NCBI GenBank assembly: GCA_037176845.1
Contig: JAYKXP010000052.1
Span: forward strand, 310,001 to 374,000
DNA length: 64,000 nucleotides
Direction of reading: 5' to 3'
DNA from: Paramarasmius palmivorus
Lineage: Eukaryota; Basidiomycota; Agaricomycetes; Agaricales; Marasmiaceae
The notes under the pieces are model-generated. The model saw only the letters and a program-made list of their open reading frames with translations. It did no database searches and was not told the origin of the DNA. Within the stretch, counting starts at the first letter, position 1; every line of letters begins with the position of its first letter. The position numbers and the translations under genes were made by a program. Shown here in pieces: positions 53,903-64,000 of this stretch.

Positions 53903-55120
53903 ATGGCCTTCCTCTCAACCCTAGGCAAGGATTACGATTACACAGGCGCAGGTACAGCGTGTATACCTCTAGCCAAACCACATCTAAACTTTCCTTTTCA
54001 AGCCCTCCAACTTGAAACGCTCACATCGGAGAGGCTGGCCAAAGGACGTATCCTACATCCTTTCGTGCAATACGCTGAAGTCAATTTCCTCACGTATAGT
54101 ATCGTATATACATTCTAATCCGTTAAACAGACGATACCAAATGGGACGATGGACTGCTATAACACAGAAGCAGGGACCGGGGATGCATGGAGAGCGATAA
54201 ACAGAAGCACAGACTCGGACGAAAAGGAGGAGTTGGTGTTCACTGTACACGGGATCGTTCTGCAATGCGACTTGCCACCTATTGTAAAGCCGTTGACCAA
54301 GTGAGGCTTCTTCAGATGCCTTTATACACGGCCGACACAGCTAACCGCCATAACACCCACGTAGGAACTCGTCTGCGAAGCATGTTCAGCAAAGAGTAGT
54401 ACTCACAGGATTAAACACGCCCACGTTTGACAAAGCCATACAGGGTTTAATGCGCATCGACGATCATCTGAGATCGAACATTAGGGAAGAAGGAACGCTC
54501 GACTTCCTTGGGGAACAAGGCAGTCATACCACGCTAGAAGTCAGCAACCGATATTTCACCAGCAAACGCGTGGCCAAGAACGAGGATCACATCCCGTTCT
54601 CGAGCGTACTGGACCCAAAGGGAATCCTAGAGGAAATGCGTGGCGAATCTCTAATCCACACCGCGGAAAATCAAGTAGAATATTACGAACGATACTACAT
54701 CGAAAACGAACCGCAGTAAGTAAACGATCCTCCAGAAACAACGTGAACCAGTAGTCTTCAATGTCGTTTAACAGCTTCAGGGCAACAACACCCTGTAATA
54801 TCACCCACGGCGACATTGTGGAGGTTCAACTCACCGTCACCCTGGTCCAGCATATATCAATTAGGAACACAATCAAGAGAACGCAGTATCTATCAAGGGC
54901 TATTCTTCGATCCATAACCGTGTTGGATCGCTCCTTCTCCGAGGCAAGCGATCGACACTCCGGAATACGGGCTAATACTCACCGAATCACACAGAAACTG
55001 AGATTTGCGAGCATGTTTCCAGTCAAACGTACAGCACTGAAAAGGAAAATAGGCCATGACGAAGAGGAATCGCGTGCAACGCAAGAAAGGTTTAAACGAA
55101 TGGCAATAGACAACCCATAA
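53903..55120 (+). CDS. Conserved basidiomycete protein of unknown function (D-H-L-R type)
   Basis: Supported exons: about 53927-54103, 54131-54300, 54365-54717, and from 54780 to the stop at 55120. The third contains N-T-P-T-F-D-K-A, then D-D-H-L-R-S-N-I-R-E-E-G, L-G-E-Q-G-S-H-T-T-L-E-V-S, and ends with a Y-Y-E-R segment. The fourth has H-G-D-I-V-E-V-Q. This run of motifs belongs to a common Agaricomycete family. I know of no function. The C-terminus is basic (K-R-K-I-G). The start is not fixed and may lie in 53508-53900. Confidence 0.6.
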
Positions 55121-55386
55121 GCACAACTATTTTGTACCTTCGAATACCGTCTTTAACGAAGCACCACAATAACCTCTAATTCCAAGTAGACGCAACACAT
55201 GAGACGAAACGAGAGAAAAGGTCCGCCCCTACTAAACATGGTGAAACACAACGTAGAACTTATCATTTTCTCGTCTACTTGTATACAAAGTCGGGAACAT
55301 GAGATGGAAACGAAGAATCTGCGATACTGACTAGTACACAACAATATTGACCTTCCTCTGACGAGTATACAGTAGCAAGAAACGGT

Positions 55387-56290
55387 TCATACAACACACC
55401 GATCAAGCGTAACGCCATCGGGCGAAGTACCATCATGGGAAAGAATGAAGTTATTGACTGAAATATGTTTGATAGAAGAATCGAAGGGCATCGGATCGAA
55501 AGCAATGGATTTATCGCAATGAAGTCGCTCGTAGACAGCGTGTATATGCCTGTATGACGGCGGAAGTAAGTTGTTTACACAAAGGTGCAAGGGAACACGA
55601 ACTACGAACCCGAGAACCTGCATTGCTTCGCCGTGGAGATCCCCCTCCGTCAGGACCTTGCTGTCCTGATAATCCACCAACATTGGGCCCATCCAAGGAC
55701 GCCTGAGACCGTTGCCGAGAGTCTGAAGCACTGACGTCGCAAATTCGTTGGACGGAAAACGATTATCTTCCGACTGCTCGAAGTAAACCACCACATAGTT
55801 TTCCGGAGGTTCCGTAAACATGTAGGTCTTTCGCAGGATTCTGGTACCAGCGTTTCCCTGCAACGAAGCGTCTAGATAGGGATAGAAGGCATTGTTATAA
55901 AGAGCACAGCGATCCATGTTCACGATACAAGGAACCCCACGCATAGGGAAGTAAAGCACCGACTACAAAAGGCAATCATTAACAGGACAGCGTAACATAC
56001 GCGAAGCAAAACAACATACCTTTTGTCCTTCTAATTCCAGGTCCGACTGACACAAGAAAGGACGCATGTCCACGAGAACTTGACGCAGAAATTCCTATCG
56101 ACAGGAAAATTTGTTAGCTTGCCGCTCCCCCTATCGACAGACGAGCAAACTGACCTTGCCATCGGCGTCCGTATCCCCAACGTTAACCGAAATGTCCAGA
56201 GAACCAAAGTCTTCATTGACGTACTAGACAACATGGATTTTACACCGGAAAACTCGCAGTGGCCGGGGAACTTACCATGTACAAGTCACT
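55387..56290 (-). CDS. Hypothetical multi-exon protein
   Basis: Three exons join in frame: one beginning after an acceptor near 56225 (N-V-G-D-T-D-A-D-G-K), one of about 75 nt (E-F-L-R-Q-V-L), and a last exon of about 575 nt ending at 55387. The last contains R-G-V-P-C-I-V-N, W-M-G-P-M-L-V and G-E-A-M-Q-V-L. The start lies upstream of a donor near 56276. Composition and splicing support a real gene; the family is not recognised. Confidence 0.5.
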
Positions 56291-57811
56291 AGGAGTAGAT
56301 GAAGTACGCTTCACCTGAGTAATCTATTATATACCTGGTATTCTACCCGCCAGCCACGGATGTAACTGCAATCCGGAGTGCAAACGCAAACAATTAAGCG
56401 CTGCCTTCTTGTGATTCGATGTTAGACGCTAGTAGTGGTGTATCAAACCTAAATGTGCCCGCGATGAATCGACACTCACGGAAGGCTACTTACCAATCGA
56501 TGGGAGCACAGACTTTTGCTTCTCGGCGACAGTACGACACAAGCCGCGGACGGCTGTGGAAGGATCAAGTTACCGTACCAACGATCTGAATGAGAAGTAT
56601 GCCTGCAAAAAAAAAAAAGGAATAAATCAACTCGTCTCACGCTACAGGAGAGCGATTCCAACGGAGAAAAATATGAACAACGCTGATCGAGGGTCTGTCT
56701 GCAGACTAGCTTCGAGAAGTTAGGATGTAGGAAAGGAAACCAAGCAGGTTACCGTGAATATCACCATTACGAACTGACCGCCACAGGACAGCACACACTA
56801 GAACACCGGCAAGCATAGAAGATAGGCAATGTATCAGCAGATTTCAATCGATCGCATACAATGCATTCCTCGGACCATGAGAACGGTGGCGGGCAGCCAA
56901 ACCGAAGCGAGAATCAGCTGTCTAATCGAGCTTCTACCATGAGAAGACGTTCCTGTCAACGCTAGCGCAAAAACCGAGCAAGAAACTGCAGATCAACTGA
57001 CGTGATCTGTTCGCCACTGCCATGACGCAACACAGCAACTGCCGGCATCACATCCACCTCTATACCATGCGCCACATCCGACCTTCGAGATCGTTCGTTG
57101 CCTGATGCCTGAAAAGACGACTCAGTGTATCAACACCACCCCTAACTCGAAAGTGGGAAAGGGAAGAAAAAAAAAAACGGAAAAGAGAACCTTCGTGGTT
57201 ATCGTAGACACCCTCGATACCACGGATCACGTCCAAACCCGCACGACCACTGACTACGATGAACGAGTGCACCATTCCATAAAGGTAAACAGCCAAGTAA
57301 CAAAGCACTACCTGCACCTAATGCAGTAAGCCACTAAGCGAGGACACACGTACACGAATAGACTGTTCCGCAACTGTGCAGGTGCACGCCTCTAACATCA
57401 GAAGATGGATACCCGCCGATACACTAATGTCGAAAAAAAAGGTTCCCTGGCCAGGGCGGAACACCTTTTTAAGAGTCACCCCAGATTGTTCGGTCAATGA
57501 CCCCTTTCGAGAAGCCTCTGACTTCTCTCGCGCCGGCAGACAACTAGCAGGGAAAAGTTAAAAAAACGCCAGACAAAACCGTCTGCCTATTTCTCCGATG
57601 CCGACGCACCTACGCGTCGCAAGGCCGCAAGATCCAGAAAAAAATGAATGGCGATGCTGTAAAAGAACCCCCCAGCGATACTCCAGAGCTAAAGTGCAAG
57701 ATCGGAAAACGGTCGTAAACACCAGAACGGAAACCCGATAAGCTGAACTGAACTACCAACCGAGCTTTCGCTTCGAGTACCTCTTCGCACCTCCCACGAA
57801 CAACGACAGGT
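56291..57811. other. Intergenic, 1.5 kb
   Basis: No gene is supported. Short A-runs occur near 56606 and 57169-57179. Frames are under 90 codons and unrecognised. Part may be upstream exons of the minus-strand gene at 55387-56290. Confidence 0.4.
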
Positions 57812-58377
57812 ATGTATCATCTAGACACTTCTACTCAACTGTCAGCTCATACAAGGCTCGCAACGGAAGAAACAACAGAAAGAATAACACGAAGTGGACT
57901 TAACGAGCCTTCAGACTCCGCTAACCGACTTGGTCCGTTCCACCCAGACACCTCCGCGACGACGATGCAGACGCGTAAGTATCAACGTCGTCGGAAGACA
58001 ACACATAATGCTGACTACAGCAAATCAGAATCTCTCACCATATCGCAGCAACTGAATACCCTCAGTCACAACCAAAAAAAAGCTGTACGCAAGCTCGTGG
58101 AGCACTTGCTCGTGACGGGTAAATACGTGTGATTTTTCGTCCGCAGAACGCATCTCACCAGTGGCACACCAGGTATCGACGACACAATTATCGAAATACT
58201 ATCTCAGACCACGTTCATGATCGATCTGCCGTTCAACTTGATCCAAGACGATGAGACCAGCGACAAACGCGAGGGGATCGGAGGCGTGGATGCAGAGGAA
58301 AATCAGGAAAAGGAAACCATTAGCGAGATTATCAGCGCAGACGCAGAGGAAGAGATAACCGAACAAACGGGAAATTA
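57812..58377 (+). CDS. Possible small two-exon gene
   Basis: The first frame (57812-58132) ends in S-Q-Q-L-N-T-L-S and a basic helix; its spacing loosely recalls the middle helix of the RanBP2-type pair at the left end. A donor at 58120 and an acceptor near 58146 give two possible continuations: a short basic one that stops soon, or an acidic one (many Glu and Asp) that stops at 58377. I cannot decide, and it may instead be 5' sequence of the next gene. Confidence 0.3.
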
Positions 58378-58404
58378 AACCGAAAAGCATGTATAGCAGT
58401 TTTT

Positions 58405-58422
58405 TTTTTTTTTTTGCAATTA
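58405..58422. repeat. Poly(T) run
   Basis: A run of about 17 T residues lies between two plus-strand coding segments. It could be an intron pyrimidine tract or a plain microsatellite. Confidence 0.6.
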
Positions 58423-58607
58423 GTAATACAACACGTGTTCACCTGTGATATGTTGGTCTCGCTACACAAGGAAAACAACCTGTCTCTTGCCTCACAAACA
58501 ACATACATGAACTTCGTAAAGTATTCCATTGCGTTATATGGTATTGTACTGACATCCCGAAAAAACGCTCTACGCAGACAAGGAATTATATCGATAAACA
58601 ACAACAG

Positions 58608-59710
58608 CAACTACGCCTGCAGCAAAAACGAAAGCAAAACCTGCACGACGAGTTAATAGGAGACATCCTCAGAGAAGTGATCCGTGAGGAAGGGAAAGGC
58701 CGCCACGTTCACCTTCTCACAATCAGCCGCGATATAGCGGAAGAGTAAGCAATTCGACGACCTCCGTAACACAACTCCGCATGACTGATCTATAATTCCC
58801 TAGACTATATGGAACCTTCTACAAAGACCTCGTCGTAACAGACCATCGAACTCTGGAGCTTTTGCTGCGGACGCTAACAAACGATTCCAAAAGAGCAACC
58901 TATACAAAAACACTCTACATCCGATTCGGATGTACATCGAAAGTTGTATCCAGTAGCAGTCATCCAGCATGCCCCCTCCCACAACAAACACCATTGCCGT
59001 GCAGATTCAAAGACAAAGGATCTTGCTGCCACCTCAGACAAGATGACATACCCGACCTGCACCAACTCGCCATCCTCTGCAGGTCATACCTCACAACATT
59101 CATCATTCACAGCAACCGACCTTGCCCCGAATCACGAAGAATCCTGCATAACTTGAAGTTCCCGAAAGTCTCATACGTGGAAGCGCCAGTCGAAGCGCTC
59201 ATAGGACCATCTACCAGCGTACCATTCCCTCGCGTAACGCAAATGCGACTTTCCGTGATCGGCGACTCCACGGCACGGAGACTCGTAGACCAACACAACT
59301 TCCAGGGATATGCTCGTCTTCAGAGGATGCTACTGTCCTACTGGGACGTCGACAGCGATACCATGGAAGACATCATCGACCACCTTCGCGCACCGCCAGA
59401 CATAATCAGCGTAGGCTTGGAGAGGGATCGAGGTTGTAAACTTCCTTGCTCCGAGCCGTTCCTGTTGTCCGTGCTACCTATCCGATGGCTGACAGCCGTG
59501 ATGTCCCCAGAAGGAATGGACATCGTGTTTAGCCGCTGGGAAGAATATGTTCAACAAGACCCCTCGGGTCGATTAGTCAGCCTCGAAGAAGCTCTAGACA
59601 ACGCATTCACGATCAACACGGAACCCGGGGATGCAATTTGGTCGGAAATGGACATTCAACTTCGACGAAAGAATAACTACATACATTCTGCGCGTTTGTA
59701 CCATACCTGA
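58608..59710 (+). CDS. F-box/LRR-like protein 1
   Basis: Exon about 58608-58744 and exon 58804-59710 join in frame. The first encodes a helix L-H-D-E-L-I-G-D-I-L-R-E-V-I and then L-L-T-I-S-R-D-I-A, the layout of an F-box. The second opens with L-Y-G-T-F-Y, then L-L-L-R-T-L-T-x-D-x-K-R-A, and continues into irregular Leu-rich repeats. F-box proteins join substrates to SCF ubiquitin ligases. The start codon is not found; an earlier exon is likely. The gene at 60974-62128 has the same plan on the other strand. Confidence 0.6.
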
Positions 59711-59919
59711 TTGTGAAACACTCCCGCCTAGCAGGAAGATGTCGAACGAGACGTAACGCCTAATGATAGAAGAGGCTAAAATCCAACAACAAATGTCGAA
59801 GATATAACACCACGCAGGCAACCAAAGCAAAGTATGTGCCGATACAGACTATAACGAAACTCCTAGTACGGAAGTAACAGAACGCCAACTGAGTCACAAC
59901 CACTCCTTGTCATGCAGTC

Positions 59920-60627
59920 TCAAATACGAAAGCCAAGCAGCAGTTCATCGAACACTGCAATATAAATCAGCGTCCTATATCTCAGAATGAACATATTCGA
60001 CTTACCTGAGTTGGCGCTTTCAACCAAATTGGCTCCATGCACCACCTGAACACCCAAAAAGCGTGCCAGAGCACCCACGAGCCAATTGAGGGTATAGGTG
60101 TCGTACAGAGTCGACATGGGATCCACTTGAGAATCGCGATCAAGGAGCAGATATCCCTGCAACCTCACAACTTCAACCGCCCACAGACGACTGATAGAAA
60201 TGGAAGACAGGTCGCGTTCCGTGGTACTTTCGCCAGGCGGGCACTCTGCTAACCGAGTGATGTACATGCGAAGTTGATCACCTTCGATAGCCGCACCCAG
60301 TGACTCCAACACCGTGTTCACGTTACGACGGAACCGTTCAGTGAGAATCGCGACGTCGGGATAACGCTTCTGAAAGTGAATCGGGAACTCCTTCATACAC
60401 GTTAACGATGAAATCACGATGACACAGGGAAAACTTACAGCAAAGTTCCGAAGGAGAAACATCTCCATCTGCTTGGCCCGGTTGTTCTGGACACCACGAA
60501 TTGACCCCAACAGACCGTTCTGCATACGCGGATAGGATTCAACCAAACGACAAAAAAATTCCTGGTGCACAGGAACGGATGCAGACAGGAGCATATGGAA
60601 ATCGCTGTCAGACATTGACTGCGCCAT
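59920..60627 (-). CDS. Small paralogous protein, copy 1
   Basis: Exons 60439-60627, 60006-60390 and 59920-59954 join in frame to 202 residues from an ATG. A helical protein with no recognised domain. Conserved against copy 2 at 62590-63302: S-V/I-P-x-H-Q-E, L-L-G-S, L-R-N, E-F-P-I, L-T-x-R-F-R-x-N-V, C-P-P-G and E-R. The first exon has the same length (189 nt) in both copies and the intron positions match. Function unknown. Confidence 0.7.
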   Translation of the reverse strand: MAQSMSDSDFHMLLSASVPVHQEFFCRLVESYPRMQNGLLGSIRGVQNNRAKQMEMFLLRNFAVSFPCVIVISSLTCMKEFPIHFQKRYPDVAILTERFRRNVNTVLESLGAAIEGDQLRMYITRLAECPPGESTTERDLSSISISRLWAVEVVRLQGYLLLDRDSQVDPMSTLYDTYTLNWLVGALARFLGVQVVHGANLVESANSGKSNMFILRYRTLIYIAVFDELLLGFRI

Positions 60628-60973
60628 GGAATAGAGATGGTCTATTCTTCCGCAGCGAGGTCATTTTATACGACGAAGCACAAAATGCACTTCCATTATT
60701 GTATCGGAAGACTCACACGATATGTACGCAAATACTGGACCCAAAACCGTGACCACGATCGCCCCAAGTAGTGATTAACTTCGACGCCCCGACGCCAACC
60801 CAGGCACGAAAAAAAAAGCGAGCCCCGTTGCCACAGGACGAATACAGCAGGCGAAACCCGAACAAGGATACCGAAACAGTCCTGAACTAACACAAACACA
60901 GAAACTGTACAGAGCCACGTAAACGCGGAGACGATATCGATAGAAACATTGCGAACAAACTTTACACACTCCA

Positions 60974-62128
60974 CTATCTAACCAAAACCGACCCTTCCCC
61001 GTGAAAAACTTGTTCGATCGCGGACCTGGATCTGACGAAGTCCGTAGCAGTGTCCCAAAACGCGTCCAGCGATGGCCTGTCCTCCACGACGTGTGTGAGT
61101 GCGCACAAATACTCCAATTCGCGCGTACCACAGTAAACGAACAACCTAGGATTCCCAAAGACCGGAATGAACACCTTCGGGTGAAAAGTACGTCCCACGT
61201 AGAGCTCGTGGTTGACCACCTGCCCAGGGGCACGCAAAAGAGCTATGACCGAACACCCTGCTGGCGGTATAAACCGACGAAGGAAATGGTGAACATTGAA
61301 CTCCCAATCGCGACCAGTGAGAGACACCCCAACCTCCGGGATGCCCCTAAGATGACTGAAATCCAGTACAGGATAGTCCTCGTCAGGAACACCCCAGGTA
61401 CATTGTATGCAGAGTCTTTCCAACGAAGGCCAGTTCTTATCCATTGCAGCCACGGTCAAGCGCGTGACCCTCGTATTCCGACTACGGGAGTCAAACGCCC
61501 GATAGAAATGTCTCAGGCGAGCATGCAACGCAATAGTAGTGGGTACGTCCAAAAGCACATAATGAGGTGCCTCCAACACTCGAAGTCTGCGAAAAACGTT
61601 GGTCCTAACTGCGTGTATAACGTCTGGGTGGACCCATGTGCTGAGCATCAGCACCTCCACCGACCCGGAAACAGCAGCCAACACGTCAGGAATATCGGAG
61701 GCCGCACCGAACGTGTAAGGAAGATCTACATCGAGAGGCGGGATAGCGGAGAAATTGAGACAAAGAGACCGAACAAGGGTGGACAGATAGGGATTTTCCG
61801 CGAATGTACGACGAAGTCTCGCAAGTCTCGACGGCGAGGAGATGTCAAGCTTCCCATACACCACGGGAAACAAGCTGCCAACGACGATGTAAGCATAACA
61901 AAGTAAAGGCTCTCATGTAGGACAATACAAAACACACGTTTCATTATAACCCCGTTGAAGCAACAGCGCCGTAACAACACCTTCACCGTCTGCTTTAGCA
62001 TCTTCAATGAAGATACCAAGTATTTGCACTGCAATTTCGAACAGCAGGGGCCCCTTATCACCCGTCCGGGGGTCGTTAGACGTCGGCTCAGAGTCAGATT
62101 TGGTCGCACACAGACCGACCGAAGACAT
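60974..62128 (-). CDS. F-box/LRR-like protein 2
   Basis: Exons 61938-62128 and 60974-61874 join in frame to 363 residues from an ATG. A disordered leader is followed by an F-box-like helix (L-L-F-E-I-A-V-Q-I-L-G) in exon 1. Exon 2 continues F-P-V-V-Y-G-K-L and R-L-A-R-L-R-R-T-F, then irregular Leu-rich repeats. It probably acts as an SCF substrate adaptor. It lies between the two copies of the small paralogous gene. A 301-codon frame on the opposite strand (61001-61906) is a shadow of this gene. Confidence 0.65.
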
Positions 62129-62589
62129 TAACCATCGCTCTCTGCAATCAATTTAGTACTTATACGAAGCTGGAAGACGAGCCTACGTACTTACCGCGAG
62201 CAAGGCAACCGAAGAAAACATGGAGAAAACAGGACAAGGAACGGGAATGAAGTCGACAAGACAGACCAAATCACCGTACGTAATTTACCGAGGTCACTAC
62301 AGCACGCCGCTTCGGCAGATCAGGTTCGGAGATTGCCAGACCCGCGCTTTCCCTTTCGCGACAACAAACTTTCTTCAGAGTTCAGAACCAAACCATCACC
62401 GAAGTCAACCTTACACAGGTGGAAATCGGGACCCACGATGTAACGTTTACTCCGGCATTGATACCCAAACAGACGTAAAAGGCGGAGGCGTTCCAGCAGG
62501 AGAAACCCCTCAGTCATCTACACTTCAGAGTCGCAGACAGACAGAGACGACCTCACATAATATCCCTGGCTTCCACCACCCCAGAAACG
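62129..62589. other. Intergenic between divergent genes
   Basis: This is a shared upstream region of two divergent genes. I see no gene; the plus-strand frame 62220-62666 overlaps the start of the next gene in another frame and has no motif. Confidence 0.5.
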
Positions 62590-63302
62590 ATGACCACGCA
62601 AACAGACGAAGAAGAATGGGCAAATTTTCTTTCAGTTTCCATTCCAGCACACCAAGAGCATTTTAACCGAGTAATAGAGGCTTACCCCCGGGCCAATTCT
62701 ACACTGTTGGGAAGTCTCAGCGGAAACGCAGATAGGGACTCGATGGAAAGGGAGCTGTTCGTCCTTCGAAACTTGGCTGTACGATATATCGTCGCTAAAC
62801 CCCACTGGGTTTTATCTTTATCGAAAAACGAGACTGACGCAGCAACTAGGAATTTCCCATTGCGATGCAACGAAACACCCCTGAAATCCCCCTTCTCACC
62901 CAACGTTTCCGCAAAAACGTCGAACTGGTGATAGACACCATCTCTTCCATACTCCCACCTGGACCACACGTGGAAGACGTGAAAGAAGCCATGCGATGTC
63001 CACCCGGAGCGAACGCCACTGAAAGAAACCTCGCCGACATCGACACGGTACTACTGTGGTGCGCCGAAATAACTCGACTCAAGTCTTGTCTCAGAAATCC
63101 CCGTGGGAGAGGATACGAAGCAGTACCCATCGACACTGCTACGTACTTGTGGATGCGAGCAGAAATAGCACCGATGTTCGGCATCCCTCATATCGACGAC
63201 AACGACGCAAGTGCTGTAGCCGACATACGTGAGCATCCCTCCTAGTCAAACTCAGAATCGAAATTTCTTACGCCGTAAACAGTGCTATCCACGCTCTCCT
63301 AA
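62590..63302 (+). CDS. Small paralogous protein, copy 2
   Basis: Exons 62590-62778, 62850-63228 and 63283-63302 join in frame to 195 residues from an ATG. Paralogue of the gene at 59920-60627, with the same three-exon plan and about half of the residues conserved by eye. No recognised domain. The gene ends 33 bp before the border of the inverted duplication. Confidence 0.7.
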
Positions 63303-63334
63303 ACTGCAGGATACATGTACGCGTATCTCGAAAT

Positions 63335-64000
63335 GTAGCATTAGATTGAGTGGCGCCAAATAAACGATCGTTTGTCAATACGTGAGCACCTGATTGAACT
63401 GCCAACAACGACCTCACAGCACATCCTAACGACCCTTGCAACATATCCCGTCCTGAAGATCGACCTTGAAAGATGAATTTAAGGTTGAGTTAAGGTGACG
63501 ACGACGGTAACGCGGAACATCACAATCAATTACACGACTACTTGTTACCTGCCTGAAACTCGCATTGTCGCTACACATTCTACATCGCACAGCGACAATC
63601 GCCGTCGCAAATACAGGAACACCACGCGCAATACTTCAGTCCCGTCCTTCAAGCGACACCAACACTCCCATCCACACGTCCCAAAATCTCATTACACCTC
63701 TTCAACAGAATCGTAGCCTTTGTCGCTTCCGCGATGCCCCGTACTAAATGAGAACAAAGAAGTCAGACAACCCATAAATACCTAAAAAGTAAGGGAGGAT
63801 ACGAATACACAGGCAGACAGAAGTAACGAAACAACAACGCATACCGTACGCAAAATCTTCCACAGGAACTACACCATCGGCAATTAAAGCAAGCTGGATA
63901 AGGCGCTTAATCTTGGGCATACGCCATTCGTTGGCGAGTCGGAGAACCTCCAGCATGTGCGTCAAACCCGAGCAACGTTCGAGCGTGTTCGTTGACAAAC
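63335..64000 (-). repeat. Right arm of near-identical inverted duplication, cut by window end
   Basis: Reverse complement of 5763-6428 with one mismatch seen in 666 bp. The inner border at 63335 is sharp. The copy continues beyond the window, so its full length is unknown. Confidence 0.95.
63649..64000 (-). CDS. BTB/POZ-domain protein, second copy, partial
   Basis: Exon 3 (63649-63743) and most of exon 2 (63845 to the window end) of a BTB gene, identical in every base to the copy at 5292-6114 over the visible part. It is open and spliced the same way. Whether the rest of the gene is present lies outside the window. Confidence 0.8.

Noticed and set aside
61001..61906. 301-codon open frame antisense to the F-box/LRR-like gene
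   Set aside because: It mirrors the long second exon of the opposite gene, has no domain, and contains Arg/Thr-rich translation typical of antisense frames.
1..64000. CRISPR array, bacterial operons or prophage
   Set aside because: No spaced direct repeats of that type; introns and gene families show that the DNA is eukaryotic.
1..64000. KDZ-type transposase to accompany the TET/JBP gene
   Set aside because: I looked for a long frame with the expected catalytic regions and saw none apart from the Helitron.

Overview
The window looks like nuclear DNA of a mushroom-forming basidiomycete (Agaricomycetes). Genes are split by many short GT-AG introns of about 50 to 60 nt. There are no operons or ribosome-binding sites. 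The recognisable families are ones expanded in Agaricomycetes: MYND finger, BTB, F-box, F-box/nucleotidyltransferase-like, TET/JBP dioxygenase, JmjC-like cupin, a divergent kinase and a Helitron. No species can be named from sequence alone. Exon models were built by hand from splice sites and checked for reading frame where exact borders are given.

Layout. 0.76-8.76 kb is bounded by inverted ~80-bp repeats (760-839 and 8677-8756). It holds a RanBP2-type zinc-finger gene, a MYND gene, a second RanBP2-type gene, a BTB gene and, facing them, a degenerate nucleotidyltransferase-like gene. 8.76-15.65 kb has no gene I can support. 15.65-18.16 kb is a divergent kinase gene. 19.1-23.7 kb is a tandem pair of F-box/nucleotidyltransferase-like genes on the minus strand. 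23.7-27.5 kb is mostly anonymous. 27.57-35.99 kb is one uninterrupted 2807-codon Helitron Rep/helicase frame with a C-terminal ubiquitin-protease-like domain.

36.2-41.1 kb holds a JmjC-like gene and two unrecognised minus-strand genes. 41.4-46.0 kb is a third F-box/nucleotidyltransferase-like gene whose last intron contains a 2.6-kb AT-rich, nearly full-length palindrome. 46.3-48.05 kb is a complete TET/JBP-family gene with its active-site residues. 49.5-56.3 kb has three conserved genes of unknown function. 57.8-63.3 kb has two F-box/LRR-like genes and an inverted pair of small paralogues. The window ends in an inverted, almost identical copy (at least 666 bp, one mismatch seen) of the BTB gene region at 5.76-6.43 kb.

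How the genes may work together (inference). No metabolic pathway is visible. The region is rich in likely substrate adaptors for ubiquitin ligases (BTB, F-box, F-box fused to a nucleotidyltransferase-like domain) and in duplicated, inverted and transposon-invaded copies. It reads as a fast-evolving accessory region shaped by local duplication and by at least two kinds of mobile or fold-back DNA. The most distinctive points are the intron-borne giant hairpin, the TIR-bounded gene block, the intact TET/JBP gene and the Helitron with a protease-like tail.
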